Of a DNA stretch of 64,000 bases, positions 1-10,836 are shown piece by piece. This DNA comes from Roseburia sp. 831b (lineage in GTDB: Bacteria; Bacillota; Clostridia; Lachnospirales; Lachnospiraceae), in contig NZ_CP135162.1 of NCBI RefSeq assembly GCF_001940165.2, positions 2,741,001 through 2,805,000 on the forward strand. Reading direction: 5' to 3'. Numbering within the stretch: position 1 is the first letter of the stretch; each line of letters opens with the position of its first letter. Below the pieces are notes generated by a model. The model saw nothing but the letters and a program-made list of their open reading frames with translations. It did not search any database and was not told the DNA's origin. The position numbers and the translations under genes were made by a program.

Positions 1-2152
1 GGCTTGTTCCAACCGAGGTAAGCGAAAATTCAACGCGGTAACCAAGTCCGACCGGCCCGGCATTCTTTCGGTAAGGATGGCTGCCTTTTAAAATCGGGCA
101 AAGATAAAGCGAATTCGTCTCCCGTCTCTTCTTTCCATTCCAATCGTTGGTTCCGGCAAAGTAGGTTATTCCGCTCCGCTCTGTTGTTCCACTTTTCCAG
201 AACACGCTTTGCCAGCGCGGATAATCTACCACGTTGGTAATCTGAAAATCAAACAGCCTTCCCACCACCGTCGCATCCAATCTGACTGCCGCCGTATCAT
301 AGTCTGAATTCTGATTCGCATTCCATTGCATGCTTGCAGGCTCTTTTGCATTGTACGCAAGTGCGCGGTACCAGATTTGGTAATCCCCCTCCGGGACGTT
401 TTCCGGCAGTGTAAATACCGTCTCTCCTTCTTTTACCGGAATCCAGGTCTCCTTTTCGAAATACTGCGTCCCCTGAATTACCGCAAACGGAAAATAAACC
501 TGATATTCCTTTACAAATTCACTGTAATCTTGCGTTCCATATCCTTTTACATCCAGATGTGTTCCCTGGGCCGACAGCGTAACCGAAAACGTCCTGCCTA
601 AAATCAGACTTGGATATACAGTCGGATTTACCTGCTGGTTCCATGCGCGCTCGTCCGATATGCTCCCGGCGCAAACCACCGGTGTATGTACCTTTATTCC
701 GTTTGTTTTCTCGATTTTGTATTCTTTTTCCGCTCTTGAAGCTATCAAGTGGTATTTTGTCATAATATCAGTGTCATAAAAACCGTTCGTCACTCCCTTT
801 GGAATCACCATTTTTTCTCTTGTAAACGTGACTGGCCGCTGTTCCATCAGATACGTCGGAGCACTTGTCTCCTTTTTAGACCATCCTTCTTTTAGATAAC
901 AGTCTCCGTCAATCGAGAATCCATCGTTGTTCACCTCGATTTCTCCGACGGAGCGTTCCACCTTTTCCTGCATTTTTCCATAAGAAAGGTAAGGACGGTT
1001 ACTTCCACCGTCTAGCGTTCCACCGGAAAGCTCAATCGTTGTCTGCGGAAGTTTTAAGTATTCTTCCTGGTTCATCACGCAAGTCAGCTCCGGAATCCTG
1101 TCATTCTTTAACAGAACCGGTTCGTCCGCCTGAAATGCCTCATTTTTTACTAGACAGGTATCGAGATAATACAGCCGGACTTCACTCAGCTTCCAATAAG
1201 AGAACTCACGCCTGACCTCGTAAAATTCTGTGATGGTCACGTTCTCCTCATGATGTTCCTCATCCTCCCACACCAGCTTGTATGTCGTTTTTGCCGTAAC
1301 AGGCAGCTCATAATATCCGGTATAATGCAAAAAATCTGCCTGGTAAAAATACTGCTCTACCTTCCCTGACAGCGTAACCGGTTTTCCTGATGGAATTGCA
1401 GTTTCCACCTCGTACTCATTTGATGACAAATGTAGTTCATTTACCGTACGAAGATCCTCCTCCTGTATGAGTGAGCCATTACTCACTTCCTCGACCTCTA
1501 CCACCTCTTTCGGATCTCTGTCCAAAAAAGACGGGTTCCCCGGAAAATAGACTGCTTTATCATAATGCGACGCCAGTGCCTCCGGCGCCGCCCAGGTTTC
1601 CGCTCCCATGATGCCTTCCTTTGTGTCGTAAACATTTTTGGTAAACGTTCCATCATAAGACATGCTTCCCCTGCATTTTCCGCTGTCTTTTACCGTCATG
1701 ATGGCATCTAGATATAACATCCCTCCATTGCGGTAAAGTTCCTCTGCCCACGCCGGATTCTGTTCCGCAATCCGGCTGTAAATCTCCTCCTTTCCAATTC
1801 GAAAATAACTGAATACGTAACCCTTTTTTGCAGGGTCATCTTTGCTGTCCTGGTATTGCTCCAGTTTTACACGGACACAATCCGTTTTTCCTATCTTTTT
1901 ATTCTCCCGCTTTAGCGTCCAGCCAAGTGTCACATAACTGACATCGCCGGTCGCCTTCTTGTCATGCGTTGTCATCCATAACGTTCCTTCTTCGTCAAAT
2001 TCTAAGCGCTCTTTGTAGCAGTCGCTTTCTTTTGCAAAGACAGCAGTCTCACTTTTTAACGCAGCAAGAATAAAACCTGCCAAAATGAGAACACTTATGA
2101 CAAGCCGCACTTTTCTTTTTCTTTTTCTTTTTCTTTTCTTAATGGGAATCAT
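1..2152 (-). CDS. Large secreted protein of unknown function, C-terminus beyond window
   Basis: An open frame runs without a stop from an ATG at 2152 to the window edge, at least 717 codons. An in-frame TAA lies four codons upstream, so this is the first possible ATG; the purine-rich GAGAGG sits unusually close to it. The N-terminus is a long Lys/Arg run followed by a hydrophobic stretch and an AVFA-KES junction that reads as a type I signal peptide, so export is likely. The remainder is beta-rich, with many Tyr/Trp/Val and Gly/Asp turns, and has no catalytic motif I recognise. It resembles the large secreted surface proteins of unknown function found in gut Firmicutes (possibly the DUF5704 type, not verified). 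It is divergent from the DUF885 lipoprotein at 2258. Confidence 0.75.
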   Translation of the reverse strand, partial: MIPIKKRKRKRKRKVRLVISVLILAGFILAALKSETAVFAKESDCYKERLEFDEEGTLWMTTHDKKATGDVSYVTLGWTLKRENKKIGKTDCVRVKLEQYQDSKDDPAKKGYVFSYFRIGKEEIYSRIAEQNPAWAEELYRNGGMLYLDAIMTVKDSGKCRGSMSYDGTFTKNVYDTKEGIMGAETWAAPEALASHYDKAVYFPGNPSFLDRDPKEVVEVEEVSNGSLIQEEDLRTVNELHLSSNEYEVETAIPSGKPVTLSGKVEQYFYQADFLHYTGYYELPVTAKTTYKLVWEDEEHHEENVTITEFYEVRREFSYWKLSEVRLYYLDTCLVKNEAFQADEPVLLKNDRIPELTCVMNQEEYLKLPQTTIELSGGTLDGGSNRPYLSYGKMQEKVERSVGEIEVNNDGFSIDGDCYLKEGWSKKETSAPTYLMEQRPVTFTREKMVIPKGVTNGFYDTDIMTKYHLIASRAEKEYKIEKTNGIKVHTPVVCAGSISDERAWNQQVNPTVYPSLILGRTFSVTLSAQGTHLDVKGYGTQDYSEFVKEYQVYFPFAVIQGTQYFEKETWIPVKEGETVFTLPENVPEGDYQIWYRALAYNAKEPASMQWNANQNSDYDTAAVRLDATVVGRLFDFQITNVVDYPRWQSVFWKSGTTERSGITYFAGTNDWNGKKRRETNSLYLCPILKGSHPYRKNAGPVGLGYRVEFSLTSVGTS

Positions 2153-2257
2153 TCCTCTCGATTACATATTAAGAGAAACCTTTACATATGATGTGTTAAT
2201 TAGATATAATAGAATTAGGATTTATTCTAACATAGGAAATGAGGTATTTCAAGTTTG

Positions 2258-4066
2258 ATGTTTCGATCCAATCATTTTATTTTTCGAAAAAAAAGACAGG
2301 TTTCTGCCGCCGTCTGCGTGATGCTGGCAGGCTCTTTAGCTGTTGGTTGTGCTTATACGGATCACAAAAAATCGGTCTCCCTTGGTTCCGGTGACGGTGA
2401 CCCTGCTGTTACTGCGGCCTTTGATAACTTTTTGAACGAATTGTTCCAGTCCGAGGTGACTTCAAACAGCATCAACCTTCATTACACGTTATCGGACCCT
2501 AAAGCTTTTGGGATTGAGGACTATGATGTCACACTCGGTGACCTTTCTTCAGATTCGCTCGCCGAGAATTACGCGACGATTGAGAACACACTTGCCCAGT
2601 TAAAAACCTATGACTATACTTCACTTTCCGGCAACCAGCAATTGACCTATGATATCTTATCCGACTATTTGCAGAAGGAACTTTCCGTGTCCAATCTCGA
2701 TTATTACGATGAGATTTTAAAACCTTCGACCGGCACGCAGGCACAGCTGCCGATTCTCTATGAAGAATACGAGTTTCATACCGTTTCGGATATCGAGGAC
2801 TATCTAGATTTGATTGCACAGACGGATTCCTATTTTGATAAAATCATCGCCTATGAAAAAGAAAAAGCGGATGCCGGACTTTTCATGTCTGACTACGCTT
2901 GTAGTACAATTATTTCACAATGCGACGCTTTTACGGAAAATGTGGATAACAATTACCTGATTGTCACATTTGATAATAAAATCGATGCTTTTGAAGGCCT
3001 CACGGAATCGGAACGTGATACCTACAAGGCAGAGAATGAACAGAATGTAAAAGAACATGTCATTCCGGCCTACGAGAATCTTTCCGCGGCTTTGGAGGAA
3101 CTGAAAGGCTCCGGCACCAATGACAACGGACTTTGCTATTTTGCAGATGGAAAAGATTACTACGAATACTTAGTCTACACGGCTACGGGTTCCTCCCTTT
3201 CCATCCCGGATATGGAAAATGCCATTTCCAAACAGCGTTCCGCAGATTTATCTGCCGCAAACACCATGATGAGTGATGACCCGGAACTTTGGGAGCGCTG
3301 CAACGAAGTGACGTTGACTATCACGGAACCGGACTCCATTTTAAAAGAATTACAGGAACAGATGCTTGCAGATTTTCCGGCTACACCAGATACCAACTTT
3401 TCCATTCATTATGTAGATGAATGTATGGAAGATTATCTGGCACCTGCTTTTTATATTACCTCACCGATTGATGATTACACGAACAATTCCATCTACATCA
3501 ATCCGGCATCGGAATATGCAGATATGAAACTATTCACCACACTTGCACACGAAGGGTATCCTGGCCACCTCTACCAGACGGTTATGACGCATACCTCCGG
3601 AATTGAACCTATCCGCTCCATGCTCAACTACCCTGGTTATGTCGAGGGATGGGCAACCTACGTCGAGATGAAATCTTACCATTATGCCGGTCTTGATGAA
3701 AACGTTGCTACGCTGCTGGAGCGAAACCAGAGCGCTCTGCTTAGCCTGTATGCCACAACGGACCTTGGAATCCATTATGATGGATGGACGCTTGACGATG
3801 CCACTTCTTTTTGGAATCAGTATGGCATCACCAGTGCCTCAACCATCCAGGAAATTTATGAGCTGATTGTCGAGGAACCTGCCCATTATCTGGAATATTA
3901 CGTTGGTTATTTGAATTTCCTTCAGTTAAAGGATAACATGCAAAAAACATATTTTACCAACTTCGATGAAAAAGCATTTCACCAGGCACTTTTAGAGATT
4001 GGTCCCGCACCATTTGATATTATTGAAAAATACCTGCCTGCTTATTATGAAAACGCATTAAAATAA
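2258..4066 (+). CDS. DUF885 family lipoprotein, putative zinc metallopeptidase
   Basis: About 602 residues. The N-terminus carries a lipoprotein signal with lipobox LAVGC (Cys near residue 31), so the protein should be anchored to the outer face of the membrane. The central and C-terminal parts match the DUF885 family: HEGYPGH (about residues 430-436) supplies two zinc-binding histidines and GYVEGWATYVE supplies the downstream glutamates, a gluzincin-like arrangement. DUF885 proteins are presumed carboxypeptidase-like enzymes; the substrate cannot be read from sequence. I chose ATG 2258; a TTG at 2255 just before it would suit the GAGG at 2241 slightly better. A strong hairpin follows the stop. 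Confidence 0.88.
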   Translation: MFRSNHFIFRKKRQVSAAVCVMLAGSLAVGCAYTDHKKSVSLGSGDGDPAVTAAFDNFLNELFQSEVTSNSINLHYTLSDPKAFGIEDYDVTLGDLSSDSLAENYATIENTLAQLKTYDYTSLSGNQQLTYDILSDYLQKELSVSNLDYYDEILKPSTGTQAQLPILYEEYEFHTVSDIEDYLDLIAQTDSYFDKIIAYEKEKADAGLFMSDYACSTIISQCDAFTENVDNNYLIVTFDNKIDAFEGLTESERDTYKAENEQNVKEHVIPAYENLSAALEELKGSGTNDNGLCYFADGKDYYEYLVYTATGSSLSIPDMENAISKQRSADLSAANTMMSDDPELWERCNEVTLTITEPDSILKELQEQMLADFPATPDTNFSIHYVDECMEDYLAPAFYITSPIDDYTNNSIYINPASEYADMKLFTTLAHEGYPGHLYQTVMTHTSGIEPIRSMLNYPGYVEGWATYVEMKSYHYAGLDENVATLLERNQSALLSLYATTDLGIHYDGWTLDDATSFWNQYGITSASTIQEIYELIVEEPAHYLEYYVGYLNFLQLKDNMQKTYFTNFDEKAFHQALLEIGPAPFDIIEKYLPAYYENALK

Positions 4067-4076
4067 TTTCTTGCAT

Positions 4077-4138
4077 AAAAAACCGCCCGTCATTGGAAGG
4101 TCTTTGTGACGCTTCCAAAAACGGACGGCTTTTCTTTT
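4077..4138. terminator. Bidirectional terminator between DUF885 gene and atpC
   Basis: Stem CCGCCCGT plus TTGGAAG pairs with CTTCCAA plus ACGGACGG (one mismatch), with an A-run on the left and a T-run on the right. It can end both the plus-strand peptidase transcript and the minus-strand ATP synthase operon, which converge here. Confidence 0.8.
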
Positions 4139-4550
4139 ATTTACCTGATGTAGCCTTTAATCTCGCCATTGCTCTCGCAAGTGACGCTCTGGAATGATAA
4201 TATTCCTGAATGCTTTGTTTCTGGCGAAGCTGCTCTTCGGCTCTCTCTTTCGCCTCAAGTGCTCTCGCAACATCAATCTCTTCCGGTCTTTCTGCGGTCT
4301 CTACCAAAAGTGTGACACGGTTGTTGATGATTTCAACGAATCCCATGCCGACAACTGCATATTCCCAGTTATCGCTTCCTTCCGGCTGAAAACGCATCTC
4401 ACCTTCATCGATTGCAATAATCATATCTTCATGATGAGCTAAAATCTCTTTTTGTCCATCATATTCCGGGACAATCAAAGAACGACATCTTCCGGAATAA
4501 AACACACGGTTTGCAGATATGATTTTTAAATAAAATGTATTGGTTGCCAT
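4137..4550 (-). CDS. atpC: ATP synthase F1 epsilon subunit
   Basis: 137 residues, normal length for bacterial epsilon. The N-terminal beta-sandwich (about 1-85) contains the family pattern around GQKEILAHHEDMI and GEMRF; the C-terminal part (about 90-135) is a charged helical hairpin (RAEEQLRQ, AMARLKA) like the inhibitory domain. Epsilon joins the gamma stalk to the c-ring and restrains ATP hydrolysis. It is the last gene of atpBEFHAGDC, preceded by AGGTG upstream of ATG, and its stop abuts the terminator at 4077-4138. Confidence 0.95.
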   Translation of the reverse strand: MATNTFYLKIISANRVFYSGRCRSLIVPEYDGQKEILAHHEDMIIAIDEGEMRFQPEGSDNWEYAVVGMGFVEIINNRVTLLVETAERPEEIDVARALEAKERAEEQLRQKQSIQEYYHSRASLARAMARLKATSGK

Positions 4551-4608
4551 ATGCTTTTCACCTTTCCGGTTTCTCTACCATTTACATGCTACTTTTTACT
4601 ACTGCATA

Positions 4609-6039
<1,431 letters not shown>

Positions 6040-6055
6040 TCACACGAAAGCTTTC

Positions 6056-6949
6056 TTATTTTTTGCGTTTTCGTTTCTGCGATTTAGCGCCGGCGATTAC
6101 CTCTGTGATTTCCTGTGTAATTGCCGCCTGTCTGGCACGATTATACAGAATATCCAGTTCATGAAGCATATCTTTTGCACTCTTTGATGCAGCTTCCATC
6201 GCCATCATTCTGGCATTCTGCTCGCAGGAAAATGATTCTACCAATGCACCATAGACAAATCCGACTACATAATCTGGTACGATTCGATCCATAACCGCTT
6301 CCGGTGATGGTTTGAGTGCCAGTTCCTCTCGTGGAATATCCACAGGAATCTGAACATCAAAATCTGCTTTCCTCAGTGGAAGAAGCTGTAAAATCTGGGT
6401 TTCTTCCTGAATGGCATTGATCATACTGGTATAAATTATGTAAACCTCGTCTAATTCTTCGTTCCGGTAAAGCTCCAAAATCTCTTCTGCGATATTTCTT
6501 GCTCTGTTTAGCGTCGGGTTCTGAACGGTGTAATGAAACTGTTTTTGAATCTCAATTCCACGCTGTTCAAAATAGTGACGTCCTAACTCACCAAGCACGA
6601 AAAGCTCGTGATTTGGATGTGAGCTTAAATGCTCTTCTGCAAGCTTTAGAACGTTGTGGTTATAGGACCCTGCAAGACCTTTGTCCGCAGTGATAACGAT
6701 ATAACCTACTTTTCGTTCCTCCACAGGCTTATCTTCCGTTGATTTGAAATAGATATCTTCCACTTCCGGAATGTGTCGTAAAATACGGCTCATCTCAGAC
6801 TGCAGCGTGAAGAAATATGGCTCTGTGTCTGCAAGCATTTTTTTCGACTTTTTCAATTTGGAAGAAGAAATCATGTACATGGCATTCGTAATCTTTAATG
6901 TATCATTGATACTTTTAATTCGATCCTGAATTTCCTTCGTATTTGCCAT
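6056..6949 (-). CDS. atpG: ATP synthase F1 gamma subunit
   Basis: 297 residues. The N-terminal helix contains the IKSINDTLKITNAMYMISSSKLKK pattern (read here in segments) that forms the rotating coiled coil inside the F1 hexamer, and the C-terminal helix has ARMMAMEAASKSAKDM plus NRARQAAITQEITEVIAGA, the conserved gamma signature. VGYIVITADKGLAGSYN marks the central Rossmann-like part. It is encoded five bases after atpA and is followed by atpD. The C-terminal basic tail (QKRKRKK) is slightly longer than in many homologues. Confidence 0.95.
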   Translation of the reverse strand: MANTKEIQDRIKSINDTLKITNAMYMISSSKLKKSKKMLADTEPYFFTLQSEMSRILRHIPEVEDIYFKSTEDKPVEERKVGYIVITADKGLAGSYNHNVLKLAEEHLSSHPNHELFVLGELGRHYFEQRGIEIQKQFHYTVQNPTLNRARNIAEEILELYRNEELDEVYIIYTSMINAIQEETQILQLLPLRKADFDVQIPVDIPREELALKPSPEAVMDRIVPDYVVGFVYGALVESFSCEQNARMMAMEAASKSAKDMLHELDILYNRARQAAITQEITEVIAGAKSQKRKRKK

Positions 6950-6954
6950 AATAT

Positions 6955-8454
6955 TTAACCTTCAAACTCTTTTACTGCGTCCATGATTTTCGTTACCAAC
7001 TCATCGTTGATTGCTTTTGTCTCTTCAATCTCTTTTCCAAGTTCTGGATGTTTCAAATCCATGAAGGAAAGAAGTTCACCCTGACGGTTCTTTACTTCCT
7101 TGGTTGGAATCTTATCAAAGACACCATTGTTTGCCATACAAAGTGTCATAACCTGCTCATGCAGGGAAAGTGGATGACAAAGTGGCTGTTTCAAAAGTTC
7201 CATCAAAGCTTTTCCGTGCTGTAACTGTGCTTTGGTTGCATCATCCAAATCAGATGCGAACTGTGTAAACACTTCCATCTCACGGTACTGGGCAAGGTCG
7301 ATACGGATACTTCCGGATGCTTTCTTCATTGCCTTTGTCTGAGCAGCACCACCGACACGGGATACGGAAAGTCCGACGTTTACGGCAGGTCTCATACCGG
7401 AGTTGAATAAGTTACTCTCTAAGAAAATCTGTCCATCTGTAATAGAAATTACGTTTGTAGGGATGTATGCAGATACATCACCCGCCTGTGTCTCGATGAT
7501 AGGAAGTGCTGTAATAGAACCTCCGCCAAGTTCATCGCTTAAACGGCTGGAACGCTCTAACAGTCTGGAATGTAAGTAGAATACATCACCAGGATAAGCC
7601 TCACGTCCAGGAGAACGCTCTAACAATAAGGACAGTGCACGGTATGCAACCGCATGTTTTGACAAATCATCATAGACAATCAGGACATCTTTTCCCTGAT
7701 GCATGAAATGCTCTGCTAATGCTGTTCCTGCATATGGTGCAATATACTGCAAGGATGCCGGATCACTTGCTGTGGATGATAATACGATGGAATAATCCAT
7801 TGCATCATGTTTTGTTAACGTGGAAACAATCTTGGCTACGGTAGAAGCTTTCTGACCGATTGCCACATAAATACAGATGACATCTTTTCCCTTCTGGTTG
7901 ATGATGGTATCTGTTGCGATTGATGTCTTACCGGTCTGACGGTCACCGATGATTAACTCACGCTGTCCGCGACCGATTGGGAACATGGAATCGATGGAAA
8001 GGATTCCTGTCTCCATTGGAGTATCTACGGATTTACGCTCTACAATACCCGGTGCCTCTTCCTCGATTGGACGGTAATCTTCTTCTTTAATCTCACCTTT
8101 TCCATCGATTGGCTCACCTAACGCATTGATGATTCTTCCGATGAATCCCTCACCTACCGGGATTCCTGCTTTTTTCTTGGTTCTAACAACCTTTGTTCCT
8201 TCTTTGATTCCGGTATCTCTACCAAACAAGATTACACCAATCTCATTCTGGCGGATATCCTGAACCATTCCTTTTACTCCATTATCAAAGATGACGATCT
8301 CACCATACATTGCATGGTCAATTCCGTAAATGGTTGCAATTCCGTCGCCGACCCAGATTACGGTACCGGTCTCACGGCTTGCATCATCCCAATTGATATT
8401 TTCAATTTCACTTTGGATAATGGAGATGATATCTGTTGCACTAATTGCGCCCAC
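6955..8454 (-). CDS. atpA: ATP synthase F1 alpha subunit
   Basis: About 499 residues. Nucleotide-binding domain with Walker A GDRQTGKT (near residue 170), [11 protein letters not shown] (Walker B) and the alpha signature [17 protein letters not shown]. Alpha alternates with beta in the F1 ring and carries the non-catalytic nucleotide sites. I prefer the GTG at 8454 as start because GGGAGGTGA, which also contains the atpH stop, lies a few bases upstream; an in-frame GTG at 8463 overlaps that ribosome site itself. Translation is therefore probably coupled to atpH. Confidence 0.95.
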   Translation of the reverse strand: MGAISATDIISIIQSEIENINWDDASRETGTVIWVGDGIATIYGIDHAMYGEIVIFDNGVKGMVQDIRQNEIGVILFGRDTGIKEGTKVVRTKKKAGIPVGEGFIGRIINALGEPIDGKGEIKEEDYRPIEEEAPGIVERKSVDTPMETGILSIDSMFPIGRGQRELIIGDRQTGKTSIATDTIINQKGKDVICIYVAIGQKASTVAKIVSTLTKHDAMDYSIVLSSTASDPASLQYIAPYAGTALAEHFMHQGKDVLIVYDDLSKHAVAYRALSLLLERSPGREAYPGDVFYLHSRLLERSSRLSDELGGGSITALPIIETQAGDVSAYIPTNVISITDGQIFLESNLFNSGMRPAVNVGLSVSRVGGAAQTKAMKKASGSIRIDLAQYREMEVFTQFASDLDDATKAQLQHGKALMELLKQPLCHPLSLHEQVMTLCMANNGVFDKIPTKEVKNRQGELLSFMDLKHPELGKEIEETKAINDELVTKIMDAVKEFEG

Positions 8455-8459
8455 AGGGG

Positions 8460-8978
8460 TCACCTCCCAGTTAATTTTCTTTCTAGCTGACGAAGACGTC
8501 CTTCATAACTTCTATCATACTCTTGGTGAAGCACTTTTACGACATAACCACCTAATAAGGATTCGTCGACTTTTTTTGTCAGCTCTATTTTTTCTTCCGG
8601 ATATTTGCTTTGTAACAGTTGCTCTGCTTCCTCGACTTCCTCTTTTACAGGCTCTCCTGCACTGATGAATTCCGCACGAAGAATGTGGTTTTCTTTATCC
8701 CAGTACTGATAAAATGCTTTGTAAATATCCCGCATCTCATCACAATATCCAATTCTGCACATCATCTTCACAAAGTTCGTGATGACTTCCGGCAGTCCTT
8801 CTAATGCAAAGACACGCTCGATAATCTCATATTTCTTCGCATTTGGAATTGTCGGGTTTTCCAGAGTTTTCTGCAACTCGGGAGTCAAAAAGAAAAGCTG
8901 TTCCGCTTTCTCGACATCCTCCCTTTTCGCAGACAGCCGGTATAAAACTTTTGCGTTATTTACTGCTGCCTGTGTCAT
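8460..8978 (-). CDS. atpH: ATP synthase F1 delta subunit
   Basis: 172 residues, normal for delta (OSCP). The N-terminal helical domain begins [17 protein letters not shown] and the conserved C-terminal portion ends with [20 protein letters not shown] and [16 protein letters not shown] sequences ([17 protein letters not shown]). Delta ties the F1 head to the peripheral b stalk. The ATG at 8978 has AGGTGAT just upstream; it overlaps the end of atpF by 23 bases, which suggests translational coupling. Confidence 0.93.
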   Translation of the reverse strand: MTQAAVNNAKVLYRLSAKREDVEKAEQLFFLTPELQKTLENPTIPNAKKYEIIERVFALEGLPEVITNFVKMMCRIGYCDEMRDIYKAFYQYWDKENHILRAEFISAGEPVKEEVEEAEQLLQSKYPEEKIELTKKVDESLLGGYVVKVLHQEYDRSYEGRLRQLERKLTGR

Positions 8979-9408
8979 GAGCATCACCTGTCTTTACAAT
9001 TTTTCTTGCTGCAATCAGAGCGAGTTTTGCAATCTCAGCCTGTGCTGCCTGTGTTGCTTTCTCCTGCTCATTTGCAATGTCGACTTTTGCTTTTTCAAGC
9101 ATATGTTCTGCTTCGCCTCTTGTTCTCTCAAGAGTCTTGGCATGTTCTTCTTCTGCACGCGCTCTTGCATCCAGAATAATCTGATCTGCTTCTGTCTTGG
9201 CATTTTCCAGTTTCTCATGGTACTCTGCTTTTAACTTTGAAGCCTCGTCCTGATCTTTTTTTGCATTGTCAAACTGCTGTTTGACCATATTCTCTCTTGC
9301 CTCAATCACTTTCATTACTGGCTGATATAAGAACTTTTTAAAGACCAAATATAAGACGAGCAGATTGACTACTGTCCACAAGATGTTCCATGGATCTACA
9401 CTTAGCAT
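8956..9408 (-). CDS. atpF: ATP synthase F0 b subunit
   Basis: 150 residues. One N-terminal membrane segment (about residues 8-26, WNILWTVVNLLVLYLVF) is followed by a long charged helix rich in Glu, Lys and Ala (about 35-140), the peripheral-stalk design of subunit b. It links F0 subunit a to delta and F1. It lies between atpE and atpH; only one b-type gene is present, so a b homodimer is expected. Confidence 0.95.
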   Translation of the reverse strand: MLSVDPWNILWTVVNLLVLYLVFKKFLYQPVMKVIEARENMVKQQFDNAKKDQDEASKLKAEYHEKLENAKTEADQIILDARARAEEEHAKTLERTRGEAEHMLEKAKVDIANEQEKATQAAQAEIAKLALIAARKIVKTGDAHDTGSSK

Positions 9409-9435
9409 CGCTACGCCTTCCTTTCTGTCTGAAAA

Positions 9436-9666
9436 TTATTTGAGGAAAAGAATGATTAATAATGCGATAACGAAACCATAAATAGCGGTTGCTTCTGCAA
9501 GGGCACATCCTAAAAGAAGTGCTTTACTGATTTTACCTTCTGCTTCTGGCTGTCTTGCGATTGCATCTACTGCACTGCTTGTTGCTTTACCGATTCCAAG
9601 ACCAGCTCCGATACCTGTTAATACTGCTACACCTGCTCCGATTGCTACTAATAATGTTGATGACAT
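9436..9666 (-). CDS. atpE: ATP synthase F0 c subunit (c-ring)
   Basis: 76 residues folding as two membrane helices joined by the polar loop ARQPEAEGK. Helix 1 has the Gly-rich GIGAGLGIG packing motif; helix 2 has the ion-binding glutamate in [11 protein letters not shown]. By comparison with the Na+-binding c subunit of Ilyobacter tartaricus, the Gln of helix 1 is replaced by Ile and the Ser after the Glu by Ala, so two side-chain Na+ ligands are missing and proton coupling is the simplest reading. It is preceded by a good AGGAG site and lies between atpB and atpF. Confidence 0.95.
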   Translation of the reverse strand: MSSTLLVAIGAGVAVLTGIGAGLGIGKATSSAVDAIARQPEAEGKISKALLLGCALAEATAIYGFVIALLIILFLK

Positions 9667-9695
9667 AATTTTTCTCTCCTTTTTAAAAACAATTA

Positions 9696-10382
9696 TTATT
9701 CGGTTGCTTCTTTAATGAACAACCCGGTCAGGAATACAAACACATATGCCTGTATCAGACCATCAAAAATATCAAAATAGCAGCTAAATACTGCCGGTAC
9801 GACTGCCGGTACAACCATTTTCAACAGTTCCATGATAACGAAAGAACCAAGGACGTTTCCGAACAATCGCATACACAATGATAACGGCTTAATAAAAATC
9901 TCTAAGATATTGATAGGAAGTATGATTGGCATTGGTTCCGCAAAGCTTTTCACCCAGCCTTTCGCACCTTTTGCCCGAATTCCGGATACTTCAATTAACA
10001 CAATACTCATGAACGCCAAAGCCGCTGTTACGTTCATATCTTTTGTTGGTGGCTTAAATCCTAATAATCCAATCAGATTCGCAATTCCTATGTAGATTGC
10101 CACTGCAGAGAGGTACGGAATGTATGCTTTTCCTTTCTCTCCCACGGTCTCACTGAAGAAATCGTTCAATCCCTTTACTGCGGTCTCTACCACAATCTGC
10201 CTGCGTCCGGGGTGTTCTACACTCAAATTCCGGCTCAGTAGAATACACAGTAAAAAAACAACTGCCATAATGATCCACGTTACCACAACGGATTCATAAA
10301 TCGGTATCCCACCAAAGATGGGTATGGTAAACACGGTCTCGCAGTTCAGCTCCTCCAAAAGACCCTCTACAAGAGCATCCAT
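9696..10382 (-). CDS. atpB: ATP synthase F0 a subunit
   Basis: About 228 residues, multi-pass membrane protein. The key helix has [20 protein letters not shown], where the Arg is the essential residue facing the c-ring; the C-terminal segment [23 protein letters not shown] is the other conserved helix. Subunit a forms the ion half-channels. I use the ATG at 10382 because AAAGGAGG lies eight bases upstream; an ATG six bases earlier is too close to that site. It is the first gene of the operon; no atpI-like gene precedes it. Confidence 0.95.
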   Translation of the reverse strand: MDALVEGLLEELNCETVFTIPIFGGIPIYESVVVTWIIMAVVFLLCILLSRNLSVEHPGRRQIVVETAVKGLNDFFSETVGEKGKAYIPYLSAVAIYIGIANLIGLLGFKPPTKDMNVTAALAFMSIVLIEVSGIRAKGAKGWVKSFAEPMPIILPINILEIFIKPLSLCMRLFGNVLGSFVIMELLKMVVPAVVPAVFSCYFDIFDGLIQAYVFVFLTGLFIKEATE

Positions 10383-10434
10383 CTGCATAACCTCCTTTCT
10401 CTAAGTTGGAGCTTATTTTCTTTGTTGCATTAAG

Positions 10435-10462
10435 ATTTTATCACTCCCTTTTTTTATGTCAA
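10435..10462 (-). promoter_or_regulatory. Sigma-A promoter of the atp operon
   Basis: On the minus strand a perfect -35 TTGACA (10457-10462) is followed after 16 bases by TAAAAT (10435-10440). Transcription would begin near 10428, leaving about 46 bases of leader before atpB. Confidence 0.75.
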
Positions 10463-10762
10463 TCTTTCTTCCTATTATAGTTTTTTATGCACTTTTTCAT
10501 GTTTTTCCGTAAGCTTTTTATACATTTTGTTGTAAAATCTTTTTCATTTTTAGTAATTTTCACAATTGATTTTTTCACAATTTTGTTATCTTTTCTTTTT
10601 CATCCAATTTTTTTGTTCAAAAAATGCAGGAAAAAATTGCTATTTTTCCATGTTTTTAACAAGGAAACTTTGATTATCAAACATTTTAGAATGTATTTCT
10701 ACCTATTTTAGAATTATTTTCTATTTGGTTTATAAATATTTTATAATTAGATGTCTTTTATA
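10463..10762. other. AT-rich intergenic stretch upstream of the atp promoter
   Basis: About 300 bases of T-rich sequence between the atp promoter and the rsmI terminator. It contains an open frame of low-complexity Phe/Ile/Leu codons that I do not regard as a gene. I see no RNA structure or operator. Confidence 0.5.
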
Positions 10763-10790
10763 GAAAAAAGAGACCCTTTCGGGCCTCTTT
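10763..10790 (-). terminator. Rho-independent terminator after rsmI
   Basis: Minus strand: AGAGGCCC, loop GAAA, GGGTCTCT (one G-T pair), then six T. It closes the gmk-to-rsmI gene cluster. Confidence 0.85.
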
Positions 10791-10836
10791 GCGTCTCTTC
10801 TTACCTTATTTATATATAAATTATAAATTATTTTTT

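Noticed and set aside
9436-9666. Na+-translocating type c subunit
   Set aside because: Two expected Na+ side-chain ligands are replaced by Ile and Ala.
10487-10711. 74-codon plus-strand frame upstream of atpB
   Set aside because: Product is almost only Phe, Leu, Ile and Lys, as expected from T-rich DNA; no ribosome site.
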